A stretch of 64,000 nucleotides of DNA from Corallococcus silvisoli (lineage in GTDB: Bacteria > Myxococcota > Myxococcia > Myxococcales > Myxococcaceae), in the NCBI RefSeq assembly GCF_009909145.1, contig NZ_JAAAPJ010000007.1, positions 248,001 to 312,000 of the forward strand, read 5' to 3'. Positions 8,125 through 16,923 of this stretch are shown one piece after another (within the stretch, counting starts at the first letter, position 1; each line of letters begins with the position of its first letter). The notes beneath the pieces are model-generated. The model did no database searches and had not been told where the DNA came from. It saw nothing but the letters and a program-made list of their open reading frames with translations. Made by a program: the position numbers and the translations under genes.

Positions 8125-9921
8125 ATGAAGCGCAAGGTCGCGGTGTGTGTCGGGGTGATGGTCGCGGTGGCTGCGGGAACGGCCGGAGCCGAGGTGCCCG
8201 TGGTGACTGCCGCCCCAGCCGGGACCGCGGTCACGGCGCGGACCGAAGTGGCTCCTGTGAAGGCGGGAGCGTCGCCGGAGGTGGTGGGCGCCTCGGAGCA
8301 GCGCGCGGCTCCCGTGAAGGCGGAAGCGTCGCAGGCGGTAGGTGGCGCCACGGATCCTCGTGCGGCGCCCGTGAAGGGTGCGGCCCCCGCGAAGGCAGGA
8401 GCGTCGCCGGAGGTGGTGGGCGCCTCGGAGCAGCGCGCGGCTCCCGTGAAGGCGGAAGCGTCGCAGGCGGTGGGCGGTGCCACGGATCCTCGCGTGGCTC
8501 CCGTGAAGACAGGAGCGTCGCAGGATCCGCACGCCGCGCCCGCGTCGTCGGAAGAGGCGGGTGTCCTGGACTCACGCCCTGCTTCCGCGCAAGCGGCGAC
8601 GCCCCCGGACGCGAATGGATCCGTGGCTCGGACCGTCGCGGCTCCGGCCAGCGCGTTGTCGCCGGCGCCCCTCGTGGAGGCCACGACGGGCGGTGAGCCG
8701 GCGCGCGCCACGGAAACCGCCGTGGCCCAGCAGCGCTCGGAGACGGAGGAGATCCACGTCCCCGCGGTCCTGATGGTGATGCCGCACCTCAGCACGGCCG
8801 GCGCGGCCACGGAGCGGGTGGTGACGACGTTCGCGCTGGGCATGCTCGCGACGCATGCGAAGCGGGTGGACGGCCTGGCGATGGCGCTGGGGGCGAACTG
8901 GGTGGGCGCGGAGTTGTCCGGCGCGCAGCTCGCGCTCGGGGTCAACGTGGCGCGGGGCGCCGCGTCGGGCGGACAGTTCGCCGTGGGCGCCAACATCGCT
9001 ACGGGCGATATGGATGGCATCCAGTCCTCGGTCGGCCTCAACGTGGCGCGGGGCGCGGCGCGGGCGGGCCAGTTCGCCGTGGGCGGCAACGTGGTGGGCG
9101 GCGCGCTGACGGGTGGGCAGTTCTCGGTGGGCGCGAACATCGCGGGCTCGGGTGGTGTCGGCGGCCAGTTCACGGTGGGCGCGAACATCGCGACCGAGTC
9201 ACTGAGGGGCATGCAGGCGGCGGTGGGGCTCAACGTGGCCTCGTCGCTCACGGGCCTCCAGGCGTCCTCGGGCCTCAACTACGCGCGCCAACTGGACGGC
9301 GCGCAGTTGTCGCTGCTCAACGTGGGCGGGGATGTGTCCGGCGCGCAGGTGGGGCTCGTCAACATCGCGGGGAAGGTGGCCGGGCTCCAGCTCGGGTTGA
9401 TCAACGTGGCCCGTGAGTCCGAGGGCGAGGCCCTGGGCCTCTTGAGCTTCATCGGCAACGGCCAGGCGAACGTGCAGCTGTGGGCCAGCGACATCGCGTA
9501 CACCAACGTGGCGGTGAAGTTCGGGGGCCGGCACTTCCACACGCTGCTGACGGTGGGCTTCAACCCGGGCACCGACACGCACCGCCGCCGCTACGTGGGG
9601 GGCGCGGGCTTTGGCGCGCACATCCCCGCGGGCCCGGTGTTCTTCGACCTGGACGTGATGGGCAGCGCCGTCCATGCCGACAACCTCTTTCGCGAGGGCG
9701 ACGGCCTGAACGTGCTCGGTCAGCTGCGGCTGGTGGCGGGCTGGCAGGTGGCGAAGCGGTTCGCGCTCATCGGAGGTGTCACCGGCAACACGCTGGTCAC
9801 CTGGGACAATGGCGACCGGTGGGAGGAGTTGGGTATCGGTCCGCAATGGCGCAGCGTCTCCGATGGGGGCCGCACCACCGTGCGCGTGTGGCCGGGCGTG
9901 CTGCTGGGCGTGCAGCTCTAA
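8125..9921 (+). CDS. LA_2272-type surface repeat protein with Ala/Pro-rich repeat linker
   Basis: 598 residues. The start at 8125 is set by GGAAGG 8 nt ahead and gives a clean signal peptide (KRKVAVCVGVMVAVAAGTAGA). Residues about 45-135 are an Ala/Pro/Val-rich linker built of near-identical repeats. From about residue 240 to 430 there are 16-20-residue beta repeats of the form G-x-Q-x-(A/S)-(V/L)-G-x-N-(V/I)-A, as in the LA_2272 family of surface repeat proteins. The C-terminal 160 residues read as a beta-barrel-like domain with a GGAGFGAHIPAG block. Probably located in the outer membrane or on the surface. It is followed 33 nt later by a GIN-domain lipoprotein, probably in the same transcript. 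Function unknown. Confidence 0.85.
   Translation: MKRKVAVCVGVMVAVAAGTAGAEVPVVTAAPAGTAVTARTEVAPVKAGASPEVVGASEQRAAPVKAEASQAVGGATDPRAAPVKGAAPAKAGASPEVVGASEQRAAPVKAEASQAVGGATDPRVAPVKTGASQDPHAAPASSEEAGVLDSRPASAQAATPPDANGSVARTVAAPASALSPAPLVEATTGGEPARATETAVAQQRSETEEIHVPAVLMVMPHLSTAGAATERVVTTFALGMLATHAKRVDGLAMALGANWVGAELSGAQLALGVNVARGAASGGQFAVGANIATGDMDGIQSSVGLNVARGAARAGQFAVGGNVVGGALTGGQFSVGANIAGSGGVGGQFTVGANIATESLRGMQAAVGLNVASSLTGLQASSGLNYARQLDGAQLSLLNVGGDVSGAQVGLVNIAGKVAGLQLGLINVARESEGEALGLLSFIGNGQANVQLWASDIAYTNVAVKFGGRHFHTLLTVGFNPGTDTHRRRYVGGAGFGAHIPAGPVFFDLDVMGSAVHADNLFREGDGLNVLGQLRLVAGWQVAKRFALIGGVTGNTLVTWDNGDRWEELGIGPQWRSVSDGGRTTVRVWPGVLLGVQL
8257..8502 (+). repeat. in-frame tandem repeat encoding Ala/Pro linker
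   Basis: Two long copies (first unit about 132 nt, second about 114 nt) encode near-identical peptides beginning (V/A)KAGASPEVVGASEQRAAP and ending ATDP. A third, shortened copy begins at 8503. The copies differ at only a few third-base positions, which points to a recent duplication inside the surface-protein gene. The copies differ by an in-frame insertion, so the reading frame is kept. Confidence 0.85.
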
Positions 9922-9954
9922 CGCGGCATCCGATTCGAATCGCGGGAGGGACTC

Positions 9955-10797
9955 ATGTGGAAGCGCTTGGGAGTGGCCGTGCTCGCGGCGGGACTGATGT
10001 CCGGCTGCTACTTCACCGAAGATCTGCAGGGCAATGGCAACACCATCACGGAGGCGCGGGAGTCCCCTGACTTCCTCGTCGTGGAGAACCGGGGCTCGCT
10101 GGACGTGGTGGTGCGCGAGGGCGATGCCGCGGACGTGCGCGTCACCCTGGATGAGAACCTCCAGCACCGCGTGCGCACCTTCGTGTCCTCCGACGGCACG
10201 CTCGTCATCGAGACGGACGGCTCGTTCGCGCCGCGGGGGCCCGCGCGGGTGGACATCCAGGTGCCGCGCATGGTGGGCGCGACGCAGGATGGCTCCGGCT
10301 CCCTGCGCGTGGAGGGCTTCGAGCGGGTGAAGGAGGACGTGAGGCTGGTGGCGAAGGGCTCTGGCGCGCTGCGCTTCTGCGGCGCGGTGCGCACCCTGGA
10401 GGCGAAGCTCAGCGGCTCCGGGAGCATGGAGCTGTGCGCGGCCGGCGAGGGCCTGGCGGAGTGGGTGGACCTCTTCCAGTCCGGCTCCGGCACGCTGGCA
10501 TGGTCCGGGATGGCGAGGCAGGTGCGCGCCCGCACGGACGGCTCCGGGCGCATGACGCTCACGGGGGCCACCAACCGGCTCGGGGCCCGGCTGGACGGCA
10601 GCGGCGGCATCGAGGCCCAGGGGCTCAGGGCCGTGGACGTGGACATCGTGTCGGAGGGGTCGGGGCACGTCGCCGCGTTCGTGGACGGGGGCGGGGTGGT
10701 CGTCTCGCTCGACTCGTCGGGCAGCGTGGACCTCTTCGGGCACGCGCTCTCCACCCAGGTGCGGGTCAACGGCAGCGGCCGCGTCATCTGGCACTGA
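9955..10797 (+). CDS. GIN-domain (DUF2807-like) lipoprotein
   Basis: A 280-residue lipoprotein with signal peptide and lipobox LMSGC (Cys18). The mature part is a right-handed beta-helix-like series of short strands with recurrent (D/S/E)GSG motifs (QDGSGSL, AKGSGAL, SGSGSM, QSGSGTL, TDGSGRM, LDGSGGI, SEGSGHV, DSSGSV, NGSGRV) every 20-30 residues. This is the hallmark of the GIN (autotransporter head-like) domain. Family members are secreted or surface proteins of unknown role, suggested to act in adhesion. It lies just downstream of the LA_2272-type repeat gene, so the two may form one surface unit. Confidence 0.9.
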   Translation: MWKRLGVAVLAAGLMSGCYFTEDLQGNGNTITEARESPDFLVVENRGSLDVVVREGDAADVRVTLDENLQHRVRTFVSSDGTLVIETDGSFAPRGPARVDIQVPRMVGATQDGSGSLRVEGFERVKEDVRLVAKGSGALRFCGAVRTLEAKLSGSGSMELCAAGEGLAEWVDLFQSGSGTLAWSGMARQVRARTDGSGRMTLTGATNRLGARLDGSGGIEAQGLRAVDVDIVSEGSGHVAAFVDGGGVVVSLDSSGSVDLFGHALSTQVRVNGSGRVIWH

Positions 10798-10848
10798 CTA
10801 GCTTGTCTTCAGCACCCGCGAGGGACGCGGGGGGAAGGCAGGCGGGCC

Positions 10849-11862
10849 ATGGCAGGGACCATGCGGGCGATGGTGCTCCACGCACCGGGGCAACGCTTGC
10901 GGCAGGAGGCGCTGCCCATCCCGGAGCCCGGGCCGGAGCAGGTGTTGTTGAAGGTGCACGCCTGCGCCGTGTGCCGCACCGACCTGCACGTGGTGGACGG
11001 GGAGTTGCCCCGCCCGAAGCTGCCCCTGGTGCCGGGCCATGAAATCGTGGCCTCGGTGGTGACGGCGGGCGAGCGGGTGCGGGGCTTCTCTCCGGGAGCG
11101 CGCGTGGGCGTGCCGTGGCTGGGGTGGACCTGTGGGCACTGCCGCTTCTGTCTCTCGGGGCGGGAGAACCTCTGCGACACGGCGCGCTTCACGGGCTACG
11201 ACCTCGACGGGGGCTTCGCGGAGTACACCGTCGCGGATGCGCGCTACTGCTTCCCGCTGCCGCCGTCGTACCGCGACGCGGAGGCCGCGCCGCTGATGTG
11301 CGCGGGGCTCATCGGCTTCCGCAGCCTGCGCATGGCGGGCGAAGGGCCCCGGCTGGGGCTGTATGGCTTTGGCGCCGCCGCGCACATCCTCATCCAGGTG
11401 GCGAAGCACCAGGGACGTCACGTGTATGGCTTCACGCGCGAGGGTGACGCGACGGGACAGGCCTTCGCGCGGGAGCTGGGCGCGGTGTGGGCGGGGGGCT
11501 CGGAGACGCCGCCGCCGGAGCCCCTGGACGCGGCCATCCTCTTCGCCCCCGTGGGCGCGCTGGTGCCCGCCGCGCTGCGCGCCGTGGACAAGGGCGGCGT
11601 GGTGGTGTGCGGCGGCATCCACATGAGCGACATCCCGTCCTTCCCCTATTCGGTGCTGTGGGAGGAGCGGGTGGTGCGCTCGGTGGCGAACCTCACGCGC
11701 GCGGACGCGGTGGACTTCCTGGCGCTCGCGCCGCGCGTGCCCGTGCGCACGGAGGTGCGGGTGTTTCCCCTGTCCGCCGCGAACGAGGCGCTCCAGGCCC
11801 TGCGCGAAGGGCGCGTGCGCGGGGCGGCGGTGCTGGACCTGACGCGGGCCGACGAGGGCTGA
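10849..11862 (+). CDS. zinc-dependent alcohol dehydrogenase family protein
   Basis: A 337-residue medium-chain dehydrogenase. The catalytic zinc ligands are visible as Cys in CAVCRTD and His-Glu in PGHEIV. The structural zinc site is intact with four cysteines in CGHCRFCLSGRENLC. A glycine-rich cofactor loop (LYGFGAAAHI) opens the Rossmann domain. It reversibly oxidises an alcohol with NAD(P); the subfamily is the AdhA/AdhP-like one annotated as zinc-binding alcohol dehydrogenase. Free-standing, 51 nt after the GIN lipoprotein gene. The ATG at 10849 is used, with an in-frame ATG (MRAMVL) four codons later as an alternative. Confidence 0.92.
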   Translation: MAGTMRAMVLHAPGQRLRQEALPIPEPGPEQVLLKVHACAVCRTDLHVVDGELPRPKLPLVPGHEIVASVVTAGERVRGFSPGARVGVPWLGWTCGHCRFCLSGRENLCDTARFTGYDLDGGFAEYTVADARYCFPLPPSYRDAEAAPLMCAGLIGFRSLRMAGEGPRLGLYGFGAAAHILIQVAKHQGRHVYGFTREGDATGQAFARELGAVWAGGSETPPPEPLDAAILFAPVGALVPAALRAVDKGGVVVCGGIHMSDIPSFPYSVLWEERVVRSVANLTRADAVDFLALAPRVPVRTEVRVFPLSAANEALQALREGRVRGAAVLDLTRADEG

Positions 11863-12024
11863 CCCGGGGCAGGTGGGGTCGCGCATCCGCTCGTGACGCT
11901 CCCCGCCAGAGGCCCAGGTGCTCATCGGCGACGCGGACGTCTTTCTCGTGCGAGGCTGTTTCACCGTGGGTCGCTGACGCGTGCGGACAGGCAATGAGGT
12001 CCAGAGCCGTGCCGTAGAAGGGGC

Positions 12025-13470
12025 ATGTCCTTCACCTTGCTCATGGGGGGCTTGCTGCTGGCCACGGCCCCTGTGCCCTCCGCTGCTCCCGTTCCGCCCG
12101 CGTCGCATGGGCCCTACCTGGAGCAGCGGCTCACGGGCGCCGCGTATTGCTACGACCCGGACAGCCCCGTGGTGCAGGAGGCCTTCCGCCGACCGAAGCC
12201 CACGCCAGAGACGCGCGTGGACAGCGCCGCCCTGGCGGACGACGTGCGCTTCCTGCATCAACTCCTGCGCACCACGTACTCCGGCTGGCCGGAGCTGCTC
12301 GCGCATCGCACGTTCGATCCGGATCGCTTCTTCCAGGACTGGAGCGCGAAGGTGGCTGCGTCCGGGCCCACCGTGTCCTTCCAGGACGGCGTGCTCGCGC
12401 CGACCATCGCCGTCCGCGAGGCGCTGCCGGACAGCCACTTCGGTCCGCACGGACTGCTGACCCTGCTCCGCGAGGAACCCCGGCTGACGTTCCACGAATA
12501 CCAAACCGACGCCCCCGCGGGGCTCGAGCTGGAGTCGTGTGACGCGAACAGCGTGCCGGGAGCGCAGGCGGACACGCTGCGGGTGGCGCCGGTGCTGAAG
12601 GCGGACGGCTCTCGCGGACAGCGGCTCACCGTGTCCGCGAGAGGCGGCGGGGACACGCGGACGCTGCGGTGTGGAGCGGCGTCCATCCCCCTCGCGGTCC
12701 GGCCTCCACGTCCGTCGCGTGTGTACGAGCCGAAGGACATCTACACGTACGAGCCGAAGGGCGACGTGGGCATCATCACGATCCGCCGCTTCTCGGGCCC
12801 TCCGGAAGCCGAAGCCGGCCTGCGCCAGTTCGTCGCGGACGCGCCGAAGCACCGCAAGCACAAGCTGTTGGTGTTCGACCTCCGGGGCAACGGCGGCGGC
12901 AACAACGGCTACGTGTACGAATGGTTGGACGCGATGGTGCGCGGGCCGTGGTTCGCCTCTGGCGAGGTGTGGATGCACGGCGCGTTCTTCCCGTGCTTCG
13001 AGTGGAACACGCGCGTGCAGCGGCAGGCGGTGGATGGACGGCTGGACACGCCGGAGGCGAAGGCGGAGCGTCAGGTGCTCCGCGCGAAGTGGCCCGTGGC
13101 GCCAGAGCCGTCGCGTCCCGTGTTCGACAGCGGCCGGGTGGAGGGCCACGCGAAGACGCCGTACACGGGGCGCATCGTGGTGCTGGTGGACCGCGACTCC
13201 GTTTCGTCGGGGGAGAGCGGGGCCGAGGCGCTGCACCGCGCCACCGGAGCCCCCATGGTCGGTGAGCGCACGGGCGGCTTCCTCACCTACGGCAACGCGC
13301 CCAGCTTCGTCCTGCCGCGCACGGGCCTGCCCTGGGTGGTACCCACCAAGCGCAACTACTTCGACGCTCCGCTGGAGGGAGTGGGACACGCCGTGCAGGT
13401 GTACCTGGACGCGGAGGACTTGAGCCGTCCGGTGGTGGAGCTGCTGCCCCGCCTGCGCAAGCTGCCGTGA
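12025..13470 (+). CDS. S41-family (C-terminal processing-like) peptidase, secreted
   Basis: A 481-residue protein with a signal peptide (LLMGGLLLATAPVPSAAP). The catalytic domain of the S41 tail-specific protease family lies in the C-terminal half: FDLRGNGGGN near residues 289-298, then DSVSSGESGAEAL, where Ser394 aligns with the nucleophile of CtpA/tricorn-type enzymes, and GERTGG. No PDZ domain is evident, so it belongs with the retinol-binding-protein-like S41 peptidases rather than classical CtpA. The start is preceded by AAGGGG. Exported, probably periplasmic or secreted; the substrate is unknown. Confidence 0.88.
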   Translation: MSFTLLMGGLLLATAPVPSAAPVPPASHGPYLEQRLTGAAYCYDPDSPVVQEAFRRPKPTPETRVDSAALADDVRFLHQLLRTTYSGWPELLAHRTFDPDRFFQDWSAKVAASGPTVSFQDGVLAPTIAVREALPDSHFGPHGLLTLLREEPRLTFHEYQTDAPAGLELESCDANSVPGAQADTLRVAPVLKADGSRGQRLTVSARGGGDTRTLRCGAASIPLAVRPPRPSRVYEPKDIYTYEPKGDVGIITIRRFSGPPEAEAGLRQFVADAPKHRKHKLLVFDLRGNGGGNNGYVYEWLDAMVRGPWFASGEVWMHGAFFPCFEWNTRVQRQAVDGRLDTPEAKAERQVLRAKWPVAPEPSRPVFDSGRVEGHAKTPYTGRIVVLVDRDSVSSGESGAEALHRATGAPMVGERTGGFLTYGNAPSFVLPRTGLPWVVPTKRNYFDAPLEGVGHAVQVYLDAEDLSRPVVELLPRLRKLP

Positions 13471-13625
13471 GGCAATGTGCCCCGATGCGGTGGGGTGCGT
13501 GTCCCGTCGTGCCCCGCCACGGCGAGGCCGTTATGGGTATTTCCAGTGGGTTCGAGTTGGCCGGACCCATGCATTGACTTGGATCCACACGGCTCCGGAG
13601 GACGGAGCCCCAGCCGAGGCGGACG

Positions 13626-13961
13626 ATGAAGCGCGCACTGCGAATCACCTACCGGGGCATGGAGACGAGCAACACCCTCAACGAGCACATCCGCGACCAC
13701 GCGGACAAGCTGGAGCAGTTCTTCGACGGCATCACCGGCTGCAACGTGGTGGTGGAGGAGCCGCACCGCCACCACGCGCAGGGCCATCAGTTCCACGTCC
13801 GGGTGGAGCTGCACGTGCCGGGCAGGGACATCGTCGCGGACCGCGAGTCGACGCAGCTCGCGACCCACGCGGATGCCTACCAGGCCGTCACCGACGCCTT
13901 CGAGGCCGCGCGGCGCCAGCTCCAGCACCACGCGGACCGGCGGCACGAGCACCACCGCTGA
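13626..13961 (+). CDS. hpf: ribosome hibernation-promoting factor / RaiA-like
   Basis: A 111-residue single-domain protein of the HPF/RaiA family (beta-alpha-beta-beta-beta-alpha). It opens with the typical ITYRGMETSNTLNEHIRDHADKLE helix pattern and carries ADREST-type residues before the second helix (HADAYQAVTDAFEAARRQL). It binds the 30S decoding region and silences ribosomes in stationary phase or stress. The length matches short HPF/YfiA proteins, without the long C-terminal dimerisation domain. The His-rich tail (HHADRRHEHHR) is unusual. Single gene; convergent with the porin gene downstream. Confidence 0.9.
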   Translation: MKRALRITYRGMETSNTLNEHIRDHADKLEQFFDGITGCNVVVEEPHRHHAQGHQFHVRVELHVPGRDIVADRESTQLATHADAYQAVTDAFEAARRQLQHHADRRHEHHR

Positions 13962-13994
13962 CGGCGGTGCCCGTGCCTGGCCGCGGACGGGCCG

Positions 13995-15128
13995 TCAGTG
14001 CATGCTGACCGTCGTCCGCAGCAGCGCCAGATAGGTCCAGTCGCGCGTGGGCTCTTCCACGGGCGGGGTGTCGTAGTGGTTCACGTAGCCCGCGACCCCC
14101 ACGCCCAGGAAGCTCGTCACCCACCAGCGCAGGGACACCGCGCCGCCCGTGGCGCCGCCGGGCACCACGTCCGCGGCGCCACGTCCCAGCCACAGCCGCT
14201 CCATGCGCGCGGCGACCTCCAGCGAGCCGGAGGGGATGCCCTCCGAACCCACGCCCGCGAGCGCCTGGGGCCACTGCGCGCCTTCGCGCGGCCTGCCTCG
14301 CACCACCCAGGAGGCCTCCACGCCCAGGCCCTGGCTGCGCAGCAGGGGCAGGGACTCGCGGGGCGTGGCCGGGTTGCCATCCGTGTCGCGTGAACGGTGC
14401 TCCCACGCGGCCGCCGCCTGCACGTCCACGCGCACGGGGCCCGCGTCGAGCCGGCCGTGGGCCTCCGTCACCGTGCGGTAGCCGGACACGGGCGGTGGCC
14501 GGTAGAAGAGGAAGCCCTGCGGCAGCCGCCCGCCGATGCCGGGCCGGTCGAAGGCGTCCTCCACGTGCGCGCCCGCGCCCACGCGCACGCCGCGGTGGTG
14601 CACGTCCAGGCGCACGTCCACGGAGGGCTGGGCGTTGTCATTCCCCAGCGGGCTGCCGGAGCCGTTGCCCAGGCGCAGCCAGCCTTCCAGGGGCAGCGTC
14701 GCGGGCGTCCACTGCGCCTCCACGCCCAGGTCGCGGCGGGGCCAGAAGGCCTGCGTCACCAGGGGCAGCTCCGGGATGGGGAGCGTCTCGATGCTCTGGT
14801 CGCGCGCGAGCGGGAACAGCGGCGTCTTCGCGTAGCCCAGCGACAGGCGCAGGCCCGTGATGACGAACAGGTCGACGTAGGCGTCGAGGATGTTGGGCTT
14901 CTCCTGCGCCCACTCCGCGGTGCCCACGGCGGCGAGCCAGGGCACGGGCTCGCCTCGCGCGCCCAACCGGAAGCGCGCCAGGTTGAACCCGTTGTGGCCT
15001 TCGATGTCGTCCGCGTGGACGCGGTAGTCCACCTCGCCCACCAGCGTGGGCGTGATGCGGGGACCCTCCGCGCGCGCGGCCGACGCGGACAGCAGGGCCA
15101 GGGTGAGGAACGGAAGGGGGCGCATCAT
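13995..15128 (-). CDS. phosphate-selective porin O/P-like outer-membrane protein
   Basis: 377 residues with a signal peptide (MMRPLPFLTLALLSASAARA). It then shows alternating beta strands with aromatic girdles and RLGARGEPVPWLAAVGTAEW, features of OprO/OprP-type porins and related putative porins; the final residue is His after VSMH. It starts within the stop of the upstream propeller lipoprotein (ATGA overlap at 15125-15128), so the two are translationally coupled. It probably forms an outer-membrane channel. Specificity cannot be read from sequence. Confidence 0.8.
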   Translation of the reverse strand: MMRPLPFLTLALLSASAARAEGPRITPTLVGEVDYRVHADDIEGHNGFNLARFRLGARGEPVPWLAAVGTAEWAQEKPNILDAYVDLFVITGLRLSLGYAKTPLFPLARDQSIETLPIPELPLVTQAFWPRRDLGVEAQWTPATLPLEGWLRLGNGSGSPLGNDNAQPSVDVRLDVHHRGVRVGAGAHVEDAFDRPGIGGRLPQGFLFYRPPPVSGYRTVTEAHGRLDAGPVRVDVQAAAAWEHRSRDTDGNPATPRESLPLLRSQGLGVEASWVVRGRPREGAQWPQALAGVGSEGIPSGSLEVAARMERLWLGRGAADVVPGGATGGAVSLRWWVTSFLGVGVAGYVNHYDTPPVEEPTRDWTYLALLRTTVSMH

Positions 15129-16021
15129 TCGAGCGGGATGATGCGCAGCGTGTGGTTCGTGCCGTCTTCCGGGGTGCCGTCGTGGTCGGCGATGAAGAGG
15201 CGCTTGTTCTTCGCGTCGTACGCCAGGCCGTGCGGCTGCTGGAAGCCACCCGCGATCACGCTGACCTCGCCCGACTGCCGGATGCTCAGCACGGTGCCGT
15301 CGCGGCTGCCGGTGAGCAGCGTGTCGTTGGGGCCCACGGCCAGCAGGTCCGGGCTGGACAGCGTGGCGAAGGCGACCAACTGCGACGGCGCGGAGAGCGG
15401 CGAGCGGTACACCTTGCCCGCGATCTGATCGCTGATGAAGAGCGTGTCCCCCACCGCGAGCACGCCCACGGGCTTCACCAGGGCGCCCACGACCTCCTGC
15501 TCGGTGCCCTCCAGGGTGAGCCGGGCCACGCTGCCCACGTTCACGTTGTTGTTGCGCACGAAGTAGCCGTCCAGCAGCTCCCCGTCCTTCGTGACGGTGA
15601 TGCCGATGCGGCGGCGCTGGGGCGGAAGGTTGGGGATGATGGCGGAGGTGCCATCCGGCCGGACGTAGACGACGTCGCCCGCGGTGCCGCCGCCAAAGCG
15701 CACCACCACCAGCGTGCCGTCCGCCAGCCGCGCCAGCGCGCCCAGGCCCGGGCCGTTGGCGGGCGCCGCGGGCAGGTTCGCCACCAGCGAGATGCCCTCG
15801 CCGTCGCGGTAGCGCAGCACGCGGTTGTTCTGGTCGTCGGCCATGTAGAGGGTCGCGCTCTCGGCGTCCCACCAGAGGCCGTTGGGGTCGCCATCCACCG
15901 CGATGGTCTTGGGGCCCCGCTCGACGGTGGGCTCGTCCGGGGGAACGGACACTTCGGGGGACGACGAGCAACCCACGACCGCCAGCGTCATGCCCACGAG
16001 GGCAAGGAAGAGGTTTCGCAT
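15125..16021 (-). CDS. lipoprotein with NHL/SMP-30-like beta-propeller
   Basis: A 298-residue lipoprotein (MRNLFLALVGMTLAVVGC, lipobox Cys18). It has repeated blocks such as PNGLWWDAESATLYMADDQNNRV, VGDTLFISD and PHGLAYDAKNKRLFIADHDG, which mark a six-bladed NHL/gluconolactonase-like propeller. The start at 16021 has GGAAAG just upstream; the open frame continues to 16534 but lacks coding features. Coupled by a 4-nt overlap to a porin and divergent from a membrane redoxin. Likely a ligand-binding partner of the porin at the outer membrane; that role is inferred from coupling only. Confidence 0.85.
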   Translation of the reverse strand: MRNLFLALVGMTLAVVGCSSSPEVSVPPDEPTVERGPKTIAVDGDPNGLWWDAESATLYMADDQNNRVLRYRDGEGISLVANLPAAPANGPGLGALARLADGTLVVVRFGGGTAGDVVYVRPDGTSAIIPNLPPQRRRIGITVTKDGELLDGYFVRNNNVNVGSVARLTLEGTEQEVVGALVKPVGVLAVGDTLFISDQIAGKVYRSPLSAPSQLVAFATLSSPDLLAVGPNDTLLTGSRDGTVLSIRQSGEVSVIAGGFQQPHGLAYDAKNKRLFIADHDGTPEDGTNHTLRIIPLE

Positions 16022-16172
16022 GGACACTTTCCATATCCCGGATTCGGGCATGTTCCGAATGGCTGGCGCGCTGCCGGGCCCCGGACACTTCCCGGGCCCG
16101 CGGGGCGGGGAGTCGCGGGGGCTGATGCCAGTAGCGTCGTGCTGGATGGACACGTCCCAGGAGTCGCGCGGC

Positions 16173-16772
16173 ATGAAGGCCCCTTCCCCTCGTGGATGGC
16201 TGGTGCTCGCGGGGGCGCTGTGGTTGGGCGGCATCGGCGCCGGAGTCGTGGCGCTGGCCCGATACGCGAGCACCCCTGGGGCCGTGCCCGCGACGGTGGC
16301 GATGTGGCCGGAGGGGACGCGGCTCTCACGTCCCCCGGGGCGCCCGGTGCTGGTGATGCTCGCGCACCCGAAATGCGCCTGCACGCGGGCGAGCGTGGCG
16401 GAGCTGGAGACGCTGATGGCGCACGTGGGCGGACGCGTGGACGCCTTCGTCCTCTTCCTGCGTCCGGAGGGATTGGAGGACGGCTGGGAGCAGGGGGAGC
16501 TGTGGCGTGACGCCGCGCGCATCCCGGGCGTCACGGTGCTGAGAGATCCCGATGGCTCGGAGGCGAAGCACTTCGGCGCGACGACCTCCGGCCATGTCGT
16601 GCTCTACGGCGCGGACGGGCACCTTCGCTTCAGCGGGGGCATCACCGTGGCGCGAGGCCACAGGGGTGACAGCCCGGGGCGCGAGGCGCTGGAGCGCGTG
16701 CTGCGCGAAGGTGGTGAAGGGGGCGACGCGCCCGTGTATGGCTGCGCGTTGGAGGACCCCCGGACCCGCTGA
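16173..16772 (+). CDS. membrane-anchored thioredoxin-fold protein (RedB-like)
   Basis: A 199-residue protein with one N-terminal membrane helix (WLVLAGALWLGGIGAGVVALA). It is followed by a periplasmic thioredoxin-like domain with HPKCACTRASVAELE at about residue 68. The motif is CxC rather than CxxC, and the domain ends in a strand with TTSGHVVLYGADGHLRFSGG, typical of redoxins. The start at 16173 has CAGGAG 8-9 nt ahead. It resembles proteins annotated RedB in myxobacteria. It could be a disulfide or metallochaperone redoxin; the CxC pair also suits copper handling. Function unproven. Confidence 0.75.
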   Translation: MKAPSPRGWLVLAGALWLGGIGAGVVALARYASTPGAVPATVAMWPEGTRLSRPPGRPVLVMLAHPKCACTRASVAELETLMAHVGGRVDAFVLFLRPEGLEDGWEQGELWRDAARIPGVTVLRDPDGSEAKHFGATTSGHVVLYGADGHLRFSGGITVARGHRGDSPGREALERVLREGGEGGDAPVYGCALEDPRTR

Positions 16773-16923
16773 GGCCCGCCGGTGTCGGCCGGACGGCGGA
16801 TGGAGAGGAATCGGTGTCTGGCTTTGGACGTCCCCTGGGAAGGAGGGTTGGCGCGGTAGGGCGTGTGGGATTGGCTCCGCGCGCTTTTCGCGCCGTGCCA
16901 CCTTTTCGCGGGGGAACGCTTCC

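Noticed and set aside
9930..9945. GATTCGAATC dyad before the GIN lipoprotein
   Set aside because: Resembles a T-loop by chance; only 33 nt lie between genes, too short for a tRNA, and no conserved operator can be argued.
10798..13389. 863-codon minus-strand frame
   Set aside because: Antisense to the alcohol dehydrogenase and S41 peptidase, both with clear active sites.
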